A program made the position numbers and the translations under genes. A stretch of DNA of 64,000 nt. Source: Plotosus lineatus (taxonomy: Eukaryota > Chordata > Actinopteri > Siluriformes > Plotosidae). Below, in pieces: positions 34,766 through 47,771 of this stretch. The stretch covers positions 56,230,496-56,294,495 of the forward strand of contig CM045732.1 of assembly GCA_024760905.1 (NCBI GenBank). Direction: 5' to 3'. How positions within the stretch are numbered: position 1 is the stretch's first letter; every line of letters starts with the position of its first letter. Below the pieces are notes generated by a model. That model was not told where the DNA came from and searched no databases. It was given only the letters and a program-made list of their open reading frames with translations.

Positions 34766-35162
34766 GTTTTATTAAGATAAAGATGTAATTTACTGCACTA
34801 CTGAAAATTTCAAATTACATTTATTGGTTTCAATACAGCTTCCATCTTTTCTTTTCTTATTGTTTCATTATTTCCTTATTACTTTCATGTAGATAATCTG
34901 GAACTGGTATAAGAAGCTTGGAGTACACTGAAGAAGGAATAAAAGCAGATATGAAAACAGAGGAAAGAAAATTATCCACCATTTTTTGAGAATCAGGCAA
35001 TCAGTGTTGCGACTTCAGCTGTCCATTTTGGAACTTATGGCACTTAAAACCACTAATTGGGCCAATCTGTAATATTGTGTTTATGTCGTCCTGCAAAATG
35101 AAATAGCAAAAATGTAGCAGACATAAGTACTGATATTTAAAAAAAAAAATTATATTTGCATC

Positions 35163-38100
35163 ATGGACACTCCTGAACCTACCACTGGAACAAGATGTTC
35201 CCCACAGGTCGGCACTTTGAAAGAGGAGAAACACTCCGATTCTGAAATGGCCCAAAGAGACAATTTTCCTGGCACCAAGAACAAAATACCATCAACAGAG
35301 AACCCCCAAAGGGATGATCTGAAGTCAGGTCCCAGTGCTGAGACACAAAGAGAGGGGTCAGGAACTCGTCTCTCTATACAAACCAGTGACCAGAATCCAA
35401 TCTACACATGGCGGAAGACACAGCGTTTCCCTCCCCCTAGCAAAAGATGTTTCCAATCAAGTGTTAACCTCCTGTCAGTGGGTGTGCTCAAAAAAGAGCT
35501 GAAAGCTAAAAAGACAGGAAAGTATGTGTGTCATTACTGTGGGAGACCATGCGCCAAACCCAGTGTGTTAAAAAAACACATTCGTTCTCACACTGGTGAA
35601 CGACCATATCCATGTGTTCCTTGTGGTTTTTCATTTAAAACTAAAAGCAATTTGTACAAACACAGAAAATCACACACACATGCTGTCAAAGCGGGACTAT
35701 TTCTATTTTCCGAGCAAGATAGGAAGCTTGGTAGTATGGATGAAGAAGTGACAGTGGGAGAAGGAGAGATGCACTCAGATGCTGAGCAGAGCACCGACAC
35801 TGATGAGGAGGTGAAAGAAGAGGCAGCTCTTGCACAGATGCAGACCTTGCACAGAGGCAGCTCTATCCCAATGAAGGACAAGGGGGATACTGTACAGGAA
35901 AAGTGTGGTAGACATACGCAAAAGATTCCTGGGATAACCTTTACACAAACTTCATCCAACGACGGTATGTCAGGAAAACTATCTTTGTTGCAGTTAAGAG
36001 AAATGATGACCCCTGTTATTGTCACTCAGGTGGACCAAGAACTTGAATCTTCTACCATAAAACAAAGACTTGCCCTACGGCTTTCAGAGAAAAGAAGTCA
36101 AGATTCCCTCTTTCTCCCTAGTTCTTACAGCAAAGGCAGCACTGACTCAGGCTACTTTTCACGTTCAGAGAGTGCAGAACAGCAGTTCAGTCAACCCAGT
36201 GCAAATGCCAAGTCATACCAAGAAATTATGTTTGGGAAGTGTTATAGACCAAGCACCAAGCCAAGGCAATCAATCACTGTACAGACTTGCATGACAGACA
36301 TAAATGAGACGCCATCCAGTTTTATGATTAAGTTGACCAAAGGAATGGCACCTGAGGAAGCCGCATGCCATTTGCACAGACGTAAAAAAGACCTGGCCAG
36401 ATCAATAAAAATCGAATCGGAATCTTTTCAAGAAGAAGAGTATCAGGAAATCCCAGAAATGTTTCAGTGCAGGGCTGAAGTATTAGAAACCCCACCAGAA
36501 TGTGGTTTACTTCTCCGGAGCAACTCTCTTCCCACACCATCTGATTCCAGTGTAAGTGCCCCACAGGCACTTAGAGGCAGTAATTCTTTTGATGAGAGGA
36601 TGACAAATGAGGAAATCTCCTTTCGTAGCTCCATTGGCATGAGAAAGCTCATGAGACAGGCTGCCTTTGAGCATTCAGCACATGAAGGACATGCAGAAGC
36701 GGATAACCACCCTTTGGTTAGTGGTGTGATATCAGAGCCAAAAGTTGACAGTGCTGATGATTCTAAAATTGGAATGGAGAATTGTCCAGAATCAGAGTCA
36801 TGCCTCATGTTTCAAAACCACATGATGGAAAATGCTACAAGGAAACGAAGAAAAGGAAAGAACATTATAGAAGAGGAAGATTTTCCAACCCCAAATAAGC
36901 CTTTGTGCGTGTCTGACCTTACAGGGGGCTTTTGTACAAAGCAAGAGATTCCAGATGCTACACATACTGATACAGATAGATGGTCTGGCAGAAATGTTAT
37001 CTCTGTAATACAGCACACAAAGTCATTAAGTGGGCCAAGTTCTGCAGAAAAGTTCACTGATTTTGACTCACAACAGTTCAGTAAAAGTCTCCTTTACCAA
37101 TTAATTGAAAAGGAGCAGATTAAGGAAAAGTACAAAATGGACCCACTCATGCATCCTGGAAAAATAGAAAGTCAATACAGTGGAAGTACTTTGATCTACC
37201 CGTGGTCTCATTTATCCAAACAATTAGCTTTTCAGTCTGGTATTCAAGTTCCAGAGATAAGAGTAACTGAGGAGCCTGACAAACCAGAAAAAATTCGAGA
37301 TGTGCAGGTGAGACCAAATGAAAAAAACAGAGAAGAATTCCAGTGGCCTCAGAGGAGTGAAACCTTGTCAAACTTCCCAGTCGAAAAGCTACCTCCTAAA
37401 AAGAAACGCTTACGTTTAGCTGAGATGGAATGCTCCTCCGGTGAATCAAGCTTTGAATCTGCTTGTACTAGTCTTTCTAGAAGCCCAAGTCAAGATAGCA
37501 ATTTATCTCACAGCTCAAGCTTTTCGCAATCACTTGACAGAGAGGATGGTATGAATGTTGCATCTCCTGCTAAATCAGACGAGTTAAGTAAGTGTTTGGA
37601 GTTCTTGTCGGTTCCAGGAAGCTTGTTAAGTCAGCAGAGAGAGATGAGACGCTCTGCATCCGAACAGGCTCCCTGCAACTTACCTACTGAATTGCCAGAA
37701 TTTAGGAGTAAGTCCTTTGACTATAGCAACCTTTCTTTTTCATCCAGTCCAATCCAAAGCGACATCTATGCCAGTGAATGTGGACTTAAAGAACGAAGAA
37801 GAGGCTGTTTAGTAAGACAGGCCTCTCTGAGTGGTGATCCAGAGTTTTTAACACTTGAGAAATGTATGGAGCTGAATTCTACACAAGGAAGCTCCGATGC
37901 AGTTGAAATGGGCAGAAAGATATCCTCTCCAGACAAATATTTCTTGGTGGAAGGCTCCTCTGGTGGCATAATGAGGCATTCTTTGTTGCATGGAAAGGTT
38001 TCTCCACAGCAGATAATTTCACCAGATTTGTCTAGAATACCAGAACAAATCCCTAGTAAACAGCCTCTTCTTTCCCAGACTTTGCAGTTGCATCAATGTC

Positions 38101-39490
38101 ATGGTCTAAAGCAGAAAATAAAGAAAGAACCTGAAGATTCCAAAACAGCAGAAGATCCTAGAACTGCTATGGCAGATCCAAAAGATAATTCACACCGTGT
38201 GACTAATGCCTTGTCAACAGTAGCAGTTCTTTCACAAGCTCAGCCGGCTTTAGCCAATCAGAGCTTGCGTGGCTTGTTAATTCCAGTCAGAATTCAGATG
38301 GAAGTGCCATGCTTTGGAAATATCACATACACTAGTATATCTCATATTCTGGATTCTCAATATGCAACAAACATAACACCTAATAATATCACTCAGAGCC
38401 CATTTTTAAGTTTTACATCCCAACACAGAGCAGGTTTTGATGCATGTCAAACACTAGGACATCCAGGAGAACTTCTACACAACTCACAGTCATCACCTGC
38501 AAAACTTAATACAGGCATACCCCTGTCCTTGACGTCTAGGACCATTTCAACAACAGAGGCTCCAAGCGGTGGTGCTAGTAAGCGGATGCTTTCTCCTGCC
38601 AGTAGTATCGAGCTCTTCATTGAAGCAACTCAACAAAAACGAGTCAAAGATGAGAATATGTATGGACAAATTGTAGAGGAACTTAGTGCAGTAGAATTAG
38701 GACATCCTGATCTTGGAAAAGAGAAACTGAAGAAAGAGACGAAGTCAACTCATCTAAAAAATCCATCAGTGACTGTTGAGGAGATAGAAATGGAGGATCC
38801 TATTAAAGACGTCTACAATAAAGCAGGCTTACCATTGCACAGCAGTATTTCTCCAGAAGCTATTTTGGTAAATAATTTGCCTATATCGATGCAGATTGCT
38901 ACAGCAACCTTAACGCGAGATACTACCAATACTTGGATACTATCTCAGTTTCCAGGTCTTCACACTACAACGTGTGTGAGTTGGTGTTTCCTCAATTGTT
39001 CTAAACCAAACAGCACTCAAGCAGCATCTCATTTCTCTGTGTATGCCTCCTGGTTTATGAGATGCCATAATCCAAATCCACCAAGTGTCAGTACTGGAAA
39101 GGCTCTTGCCCTTCTCCAATCTAGACAGAAAAAGCACATTTCCACATATACAGTTGCAGCTGTATATCAACCAGGAATTCTTGTGACTTCAATGTTGGCA
39201 AGTCACAAACAGGAGCAGGTTGGGTTTTGTTTTCTATCTTATTTACCTGATTTTTTTTTTTGTGTGTGTATAAATTCAAGAATATTAAATATTTTACTCA
39301 GTAACTTTTTATTGTTTTTTTTACAGGGGACCACTGAAGGTAAAGTGGAAGACATAGCATATGATGCACAAGTGAAAGATATTAAACAAAAATGTAAAAC
39401 CTCCGGTGACAATAGCAAGGAATCTGAGGCACATTTAAGGCAAACAGAGCCTGCACGGGTAAAGATTTTTGAAGGAGGGTGAGTAAAATA

Positions 39491-39550
<60 letters not shown>

Positions 39551-39853
39551 ATACATACATAATATACATACCTACATATCTATCTATCTATCTATCTATC
39601 TATCTGTATTTATGTATATATATCATTTACTGAGAAAAACTGCTAATATCGTTCCTCATTTTCAGGTACAAATCAAATGAAGACTATGTGTATGTCAGGG
39701 GACGTGGCCGTGGGAAATATATTTGTGAAGAATGTGGCATTCGATGTAAAAAGCCTAGTATGCTAAAGAAACATATACGAACTCACACAGATGTGAGGCC
39801 ATACATATGCAAAAGCTGTAACTTTGCCTTTAAAACAAAAGGTTAGTTTTTAC

Positions 39854-39907
<54 letters not shown>

Positions 39908-41897
39908 GTATTTTTGTTTCACACAGTATTAAATACTGAAAAAAAAATACTGTATGTTATTTTCATCTGATGGGGTGAACTGAAATCCTTTTTTTCCAAA
40001 GGAAACTTGACTAAACATATGAAGTCAAAAGCTCATTTGAAAAAATGCCTCGAGCTTGGTGTTTCACCAATGAATACAGACAGTACAGATGTTGCGGGTA
40101 AGTCCTTTATGATTTACATTTAATGTTGTTTTTATGTTTACAAGAAGAAAAGCTTTTTTAAAAAGTTATTAGAAACGATTTCTGGGAAAAAGAAATTAAA
40201 TATTTTATTTACTTATTTAATTATACTGAATGCCAAATTGCTTAATATGACAAGGGGAGGCTGGAGCCTAACTTAGCAGACACATGGTGAAGATAGGGTT
40301 CACTCTGAACAGTTCACCAGACAATTGCAGGGAACCCTCCCAGACACACACACACAAAACTATTCGCAATTGTGAATGGCCAATTAGCATTATGTGCATG
40401 TCTTTGGACTGTGGGAGGAAACCAGAGTACCAGTACCTTGAGAAAACCCAATAAAGCATGAGAAGAAAACACAAACTTAACACAGAAGCACCTGAACCCA
40501 AGACCGTACTGCAAAGGGTATTAACCCATACATCCTTGTGCCATGCAGTTACTTATTTCAAATTGCTTATTCATTAGATCTATTATTTATTTCCAGAACA
40601 AGAAGATGATGTAAAGAAATCACTTGAGATCAGACCAGTAATCGATGCAGCCATTAAACATCAGTTCTCTGATGCGGATGACACAGATGGTGGTGAGGAG
40701 GATGGAGATGAACCAGATGATGATGAGGATGATGAATATGATGGAGACTCCACGCCAAGAACCCACTCCAGAAGCACAAGTCCTCAGCCTTACACAATTA
40801 ACAAACCATTTTCCTCCATCTGTTTCACCAAGAACTCGGATCCAAAAGAAAGGCTTGAAGCAGTCAGCAATGAGGATGATCTGGCTCGTGAGCAAACAAG
40901 TACCTCATTTGATCCCTGTTCACCTCAACGGCTCTCTCCTGGTTGGGACTCACCTTGTCAAAGGAACATCTGTCAACGGTGGGATCTGCCAAAAGCTCAT
41001 CTGACTCCAGGAAGGGCTCCTTCCCCATTGAGAGGCATTTTTCCAAGGCGAGATGTGAACATCAGAGGGGATCTCTCACCCAGTCTCCATATCTCATCTG
41101 TACGGTCCATTTCACCAGCGACTGATGTCTCAAGGTATCGCGCATCCTCCCCACGTGGTCAACACAGAGGCATGCTTAGGGCTGCATCACCACGTAGAGG
41201 GGCCTATCAGCACAGATCTTATGGGGATTCGAGCAGGGAGAATAAATGTGAAGCCTCTGCACAAAGACAAACTATTGCAATTTACCCAGAACTGGTATGT
41301 CACTTGAATATACAGTATAAAATTCTGATTTTTAATGACTTTACATTTTTCATAGACATTGCATTTATATCTGTAAACCATTTAATAACATATGCAGTAC
41401 ATAACTATATAAATATTTGATCACTCAGAATATCAATAATTGGTTGCTAATATTCAATATAGGATAAGCAAGAGGCCATTCTTCAAAATGCCACTGATAG
41501 TGTACGCTGTGGTACTGATGCATCCACCCTATCCAGTCGAGGCATCTTCAGCCATTTGCCTTTACACTCTCAACAGCAAGTACAGACTCCCATACCAATG
41601 GTTCCTATTGGAGGTTTAAGAATGCCTTCCATCTGCCCATCTGGTGTGGAGAGACACTCTCAGTCACTACCACAGGGGGACATATCAGAGAGGGCTAATT
41701 CCAGGCAAGCCTCAGCTTCTATTCCAGGACCTGGAGTAAGCAACATATCATCACTGAGGACGGAGCAGCCTACATCTTGCACTGGTATTGCCAGCAAGGA
41801 CAACAAGCAGGAGGAGAGTGTCCACATCTGTGCAGAGGCAATCGCATCCCTCAGGATCACATCAGAGGATATCGTTGGTAATACTCCAAAAAGCTGA
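35163..41897 (+). CDS. hivep2: HIVEP2-like ZAS zinc-finger transcription factor, six coding exons
   Basis: Exons: 35163-39218, 39327-39478, 39666-39841, 40002-40097, 40597-41294 and 41463-41897; 1870 aa against about 2446 in human. Phases join at every junction. The start MDTPEPTTG resembles the mammalian MDTGDTALG. The first ZAS finger pair lies at residues ~120-172 ([19 protein letters not shown], then [19 protein letters not shown]). A serine-rich [12 protein letters not shown] block and a basic [13 protein letters not shown], a likely nuclear signal, follow at ~742. The central CCHC finger is near 1265 ([11 protein letters not shown]). The second finger pair is at ~1420-1472, split across exons 3 and 4, and an acidic stretch follows near 1520. 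ERK-like SPR repeats and [17 protein letters not shown] mark the C-terminus. ZAS proteins bind NF-kB-like sites in the nucleus. HIVEP2 over HIVEP1/3 rests on [14 protein letters not shown] and on the neighbours. The C-terminus ends early (TPKS, stop); a further exon after a GTTGGTAATA donor at about 41875 is possible. Confidence 0.93.
39489..39605. repeat. (CA)n and (TATC)n microsatellite in hivep2 intron
   Basis: It starts a few bases after the donor of the exon ending at 39478 and occupies most of this short intron. Confidence 0.9.
39852..39904. repeat. (TA)n microsatellite in hivep2 intron
   Basis: A TA run beginning 10 bp after the donor at 39842, inside the 160-bp intron that splits the second finger pair. 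Confidence 0.9.
40258..40545 (-). mobile_element. SINE-like repeat, family C, in hivep2 intron
   Basis: It shares TTTGGACTGTGGGAGGAAAC and GCCAATTAGCATTA-type segments with the minus-oriented family C copy at 51961-52357. It is degenerate and contains a short CACACA run. It lies between exons ending at 40097 and starting at 40597. Confidence 0.6.
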
Positions 41898-43290
41898 TTG
41901 AAAAAAGCTTGTTGCAAAACAGTTTGTTATTTCAAGCTAAATTAAGCTCATACGTTGATTGTTGCTAAGGTGCAATATGTGGCCAAAAGGAATGATAGTG
42001 TGTATATGCATATCATTTCATATACAGATGCACATATATTAATCAAACTGCCATATTAGAGTCACACGTCCTTATAAGCACCACTTATTTTGTGCATACA
42101 TATAAGGCCATATAAATATTAATATGCAGTCCATAAATACCGAAGAGGAATTTCAGGAGACTTATTCAAAACTTCAGTGTCACTGGAATTTTTTTTTTTT
42201 CCACCAACTGAAAAGTACCATCACTTTCCAAATCTAGTGCATTAATAGATATTGATCATGACTATTATATAATCATCCCCGTCTGATCAGCTTGTGCCTT
42301 TTTAGAATTGTTTGCCTATGCCTCAGTGAGACAGAAGTATTGGATGTATTGTTCAAACAGTTAATATAGTGTTAAACTGATCTAACGTACTGTTGATGCT
42401 TTTGAAATTGCACTCAATTCACATTATACAGTTTGAATACTAAATTCAGTAGTGCTACAATATTGCTCGGTGTATAGTTGTTATTTATGTTTGCTGGTGC
42501 ATTTGTTTAATTTTTGGACTTTTCAGCACTTATGCAACACACTGATGTGTTGTTTATGTAGTTTATGATATGACAATGTATTATTGATATGATAACCTAA
42601 AGTCAATTGTAAATGTGATGCAGTTAGATGACTATGTAAAGCACTTTCTACTGAAGTAATTGACTGATGCTGTGCAGTTGATATTTGGGCTATTTGAAAT
42701 CATTGTATTAATATTATTGATTAATTTTTATCAAATAGCACAACATTCCAGCCACTGTTTAGTCAATTACATGCACATAAATATACACATGGTGTTGGGT
42801 AGTAATGGATTACATATCAACTAGATTATGTATTCAGGTTACAAACACGATGATCTACATTTGAACACAATGATGCATTCAGCTTTAATGCATTAAATAT
42901 AATTTATTTTAAAAACAAATTTTTCAAACATTCTGTCTCTTACAAGAACTAAGTGTCTGTTTACATTTTTTCCACACACTAAGCAACTGAAATCATGAAA
43001 CTTAATGTAGCTAACCAAAACATTTTTTAAAAATCTGGAGCAATTAAGGCACAATAGTTTCATATTTCGGAAAGCATATCTTAATTAATCTTGAACTATA
43101 TCCTGCCTAATAACAGAACATAATTTTAAAAGGATTATGTTGATTGGTATTATGATTTATTTTTCATAAATCCATATTTATAATCAGTGCCTGAGTACAT
43201 TTTCTAGGTAATCCGCCCAACACTACACATTTTCTCATGAACACACAAACACCAACATTAACACCTAAGCACACATGCACTCATGCCAAG

Positions 43291-43330
<40 letters not shown>

Positions 43331-43367
43331 TCTCTCTTCCTCACTCTCTCACACACAGACTCGCTCG

Positions 43368-43426
<59 letters not shown>

Positions 43427-43453
43427 TCTCTCTCCCTCCCTCTCACACACAGA

Positions 43454-43520
<67 letters not shown>

Positions 43521-43570
43521 GTATATTCTTTCTCCCTCACTCTCTCTCACACAGATTCTCTCACACACAG

Positions 43571-43634
<64 letters not shown>

Positions 43635-43857
43635 TTTCTCTCTGTCTCACACATAGATACACACTCTCACTCTCTCTTTCTCTCACTCACACACACATAC
43701 ACACACACACACAGACTCTCTCTGTCTCACACATAGATACACACTCTCACTCTCTCTTTCTCTCACTCACACACACATACACAGACTCTCTCTCGTGCTC
43801 TCTCTCTTTCTCACATACAGACACACGGACACAGACTCTCTTTCTCTCGCGTGCATG

Positions 43858-43910
<53 letters not shown>

Positions 43911-44530
43911 CATGTACTGTAATTTTTTTTAGTGTGTCCTGTGTGCGAACAAATGCGAACAATAATTGATGTCTGTATAATTTTTTCTTGACATCAGATT
44001 TGAACTGAACTGTGTGTCTGATTATATACAGTTTTAAGGTGCAATTGTTTTTCAATGTCTCATAATGAAAGTATTGTATTAGAAATAGAGAAGAACTATG
44101 AATTAGTATGATATTTTGGGACAAAATCAATTTAAAGTTCCATTTAGTGTTCACTTACTATATGCTATAGTTGAAATTTATATCCAGTGAGTGTTTAAAC
44201 AATGAACTCATGATAAGGTTAGTTATATGAAAAAACTTTTTGTGTCATGTTTACATTATAACTAATAGCGTATTTTGTTTCATTTAGTTTAATTGTATTT
44301 ATTGCATTTGATATATCACCAAAGTCTGATATATCTTACATGAAAATCGTTCACAAGTATTCAAAAATATTTATTTATTGCCCATGAAGGCAGCTGATTT
44401 CTCTATGATACTGTGTTATTATTTTTTCTTTTCTGATTACAAGATGTCCATAAGTATATTAAACTTATATAAGAATTTGTCAACAATGTTCTTACCTCAA
44501 ATAACTTACAAATAAATGTTTAATAAAGAC
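41898..44530 (+). other. Putative long hivep2 3' UTR with tandem poly(A) signals
   Basis: AT-rich sequence without other gene signals runs from the hivep2 stop to AATAAA motifs near 44511 and 44523. Long 3' UTRs are usual for this family. The interval includes the large CA/TC microsatellite. UTR status is inferred, not shown. Confidence 0.4.
43291..43904. repeat. Large compound (CA)n/(TC)n microsatellite
   Basis: More than 600 bp of alternating CA and TC runs with recurring ACACAGACTC and CACATAGATACACACTC blocks, one of which is a ~75-bp direct repeat (near 43650 and 43727). Threonine/histidine and leucine/serine-rich frames here are not genes. Confidence 0.95.
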
Positions 44531-44857
44531 TTTAACTTTCTTTATTAGTAACACACTTTTTAACACGGTGACAGAATCTGCTCTTGACCATCAGAATTCT
44601 CATTTAAACTGGAAAGTAATCTGTGTTCTTCCGTCATTGACGACAAAGACCAAGGACATCACAAGAAAGATGACGGGGCTATGTTGCGTCTTGCTGTGGC
44701 TGATCAGTCCGATACATGCTTGGCAATTTATCTATCCTGTTTGGGGTCATGAGGAAACTCTGGGTGATAGTAAGGTATATAATAGTTCTGAATAATAGCA
44801 TCTGGCCAGAAATTAAAGTAAAGTAATGAAATGATCGTAAGCTGTGCTACCTAAAGG

Positions 44858-45397
44858 TGTTCAACAGGAAATCAACCACTGTCTCCACTGTGCCTCCAGC
44901 CATCCAGGCTCTCTGGACTACTAGGCCGAGGCTTACTGTTCACCTTGTCCTCTGTACTTACCTGAGCATCTGTTATCAGTTAAAATCTCTGATTTCTCTC
45001 TGGGCTTTCTATTGGCTGGTCTGTCTACTTGTTCTCTATTTAAGCCAGTCTGACCATTTATTTCCTGTTTGTTCAGTATTGTGTTGTCTTGTTTGCTCCC
45101 TCGGCTGATTGTTTATGCTTATTTTAGTAGATGTGCAGTGAATCTCGCCGGTCTATGTGATGAAGCCCAAGATGGAGTGCCCTTTGTTCATATCCAGTAT
45201 AAAGACCAGCCTGAGACATTGACTGCGAGTTTTAACCTGCTTGCCCTGAAAGACTCTTTCGATTTCTGCTTCATTTCAGCTTGTTTATCATGAGCCCGAT
45301 CAGAGGTCTCGTACCCTTTTCTTTGTTGTGCCTGTTCATTTCCACCTTTAAATAAACTGCATCTCTGCTTCTGCACCTGCCTGATTGAAGAAACAAC
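44858..45397 (+). mobile_element. Possible solo LTR
   Basis: It has TG...CA termini, a promoter-like CTATTTAAGCCAG near 45037 and a polyadenylation-like TTTAAATAAACTGCA near 45347 followed by a short terminal segment: an LTR layout. There is no exact target duplication and no second copy in the window, so this remains tentative. Confidence 0.4.
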
Positions 45398-45736
45398 AAA
45401 ATGATCAAAATTATGTCTAAATAATAAAATAAATAATGCCAAATATCCCATTTGGTTTTATTGATGTCTATTATACTGACACAGTTGAACCAATCAGATC
45501 ATGCCTTTCTTTTGTAGCGTGATACAGTAATTCATCATAGTGGTGATAGCAGAAGCTGGAGCCAATCCCAGCTGACTTCAACGAGTGGTGAGGTACCTCA
45601 TGGACGGGTCACCAATCCATCACCTTCTCTGGAGTATATGTACTGTATAATAAAATACAATGTCTGACTCTTTCTGTTCCCTGTTAGGTGTGGAACCAAT
45701 TCAAGTTTCCCAACTAGACAACCACTGTTGCATAAC

Positions 45737-45793
45737 TTCTTCTTTTCCTTTCAGCTTTTCCCCTTTTTTTCTGGGGTTGCCACAGTGATTACA
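45737..45793 (-). mobile_element. RTE/SINE-A 3' tail fragment
   Basis: On the minus strand it reads CACTGTGGCAACCCC, then GGGGAAAAGCTGAAAGG and AAAAGAAGAAG, the common 3' end of the RTE LINE and type A SINEs. Nothing else is recognised from 45794 to 46893 apart from a GTGA/GAGA run at 46520-46562. Confidence 0.6.
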
Positions 45794-46893
45794 ATGGAAC
45801 CATTGTTACATAACATGGGCGATCAAACAACACTATATATATTAAAAAAAAAAAAAAAAAAAGCTAACAAGGCTATTTCGACAAAACAGTAATTTAGTAT
45901 TCTATGCCACCTATGATTCCAACTGAATAATTAACATTATGGGCTCCCATCTAATCACAAGATTCTATCAAGCCGCTTTCTGGACAGTATAATGTTGCTC
46001 TAGCTTAACATCATGGTCCGCGAGTCTTGATTACTGTACTGTCAGTTACACCCCTGACCACAGTTGGGCTTTCAATTTGGCTTTTCTTCTTGTTTTGTCT
46101 TTTCTGATTTGTCTTCAATTAGCAAAAGTATGACAATTTAAAATAAAACCACAGATGTTCCTAATTCTAGTGAAGAATGGGGCCACTTTTAGGCGTTATT
46201 GGCATCGTGTCATACATGGATGCTTTGGGGGAGAACTGCACTTTGAAATCTACATTATTATAAGATATTTGACTTCAGTTGAGCCTTGAAAAATAATGGT
46301 CCCAATGAATGGCTTGATTTTCTTTTCTATATATAACTACATACAGGTATAGACAGAATACAATAGATTTGGCACTCTAGCTTGTACAAAAGATGATACC
46401 CACAGCAAGAGATGAAATGAGCAGAAGTAAAAAATTGTAGGAAGCTTTGCTTAACACAAACTGCTCTTTAAGATACTTTCCAAATGAAAAACTGACAAAT
46501 AAGTAAGTGAATCAGTCACTGAGAGTGAGTGAGTGAGTGAGTGAGAGAGAGAGAGAGAGAGGTGTGTATGTCTTTAATAGGTTAGGGACCAGGAAGTGAT
46601 TGTAGAACAGGAAGTGAGTAATTGAAGTTTAGGAGAAGGGCCCTCTGCTGGTATAGTGGTGTCATTGCGTAATAAAATTGTACAGTACAGTATACGTTTC
46701 TGTATTTGGATAAAATACAGACTTCTATTGTCCATCTGATTATGTAGCATATATAATGTTAGAATTAATTATAATGAGCTATTTTCCAGGATAAACATGT
46801 GTTATTTGGGGCAGGTGAAGGAGGAATATAAATATACATATATTTCCAGTAAGAATAAGCTTGCAAGAAACCATTACATTTATGTTGTTTGGC

Positions 46894-47178
46894 CCAGTGA
46901 AAAAGTGCTGGAGGTTAAGGCCCCACTGTCAGCGGTTGTCACTGCTGTTCTCCCATTGCAGCTAACTGCTTTATCAAAGGTTGGCAATGTCTCTCACTGC
47001 TTATGATGGGAGACATGTAAAAAAACCTTTGCTGACTTTTGTCAGGAGTAGGCTGCATAGCTGTCAGCATGTTTCTGCCCTGCGATGGCCTGGTGAGCTG
47101 TCCAGGGTGTACTCTGCCCTCACCCATTGTCGGCTGAGGTGGGCAGCAGTCCAGAAAATGAATGAATGAATGAATGAA
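46894..47178 (+). mobile_element. SINE type B, degraded
   Basis: The head is eroded. The body has GCAGCTAACTGCTTTATCAA and GTGTACTCTGCCCTCACCC, and the tail has AGAAAATGAATGAATGAATG. From 47179 to 47771, the region 3' to gje1, I recognise nothing except likely gje1 3' UTR. Confidence 0.75.
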
Positions 47179-47771
47179 AGGTCCTACAGAACATTGTCCC
47201 TGCAAAGGTATTGTGAAAATTGACAAGTAAAAATAAATCTGACAACATAATTTATACTTAAATACTCGAAACACTCCAAAAACATTTGTAAATAAAATAA
47301 AAATAGAAATGCATGTTTTACTTTGTTAACATATACTCTTACACAGTGTGTTTTCACAAACTCTAAAAACATGATAACCTCGACATTGCACTTTTCATTT
47401 AACACAGTTTTCTGTTCATTGCAAAAACTTTACTGCATAATATTTATTAAACTGTAAAAGTCACATATGCTGTATTATGTGTGGCTCAGAAAACACAGAA
47501 ATATACTTCTCTGTAAATCTGTCCATACAAGATATCGAAAAATAAGTACATGAGAACATAGTTTAAAATGTATTAGTATTATATAACCTTCTGTACACCC
47601 AAAGTCTACATTTCAATTGTATTTCATTCTACCTGAGATTGATTACTGAATAGTTTAAAAAGTAAATGATTTGACAGCAGTTGGATGGATCCTTTAAAAA
47701 TCACTGAAATATGAAAAACAGTTCTTTCAGACATTTTGTATGAACACTCACATGAAAATACAAAGTTCTCT

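Noticed and set aside
35588..36025. Antisense frames inside the hivep2 large exon
   Set aside because: They are shadows of the sense coding sequence, which carries clear zinc fingers; the same holds for other minus frames between 36.3 and 39.5 kb.
44568..44795. 75-codon frame with a hydrophobic segment after hivep2
   Set aside because: It looks like a secreted-protein start but has no continuing exon or similarity; probably chance.
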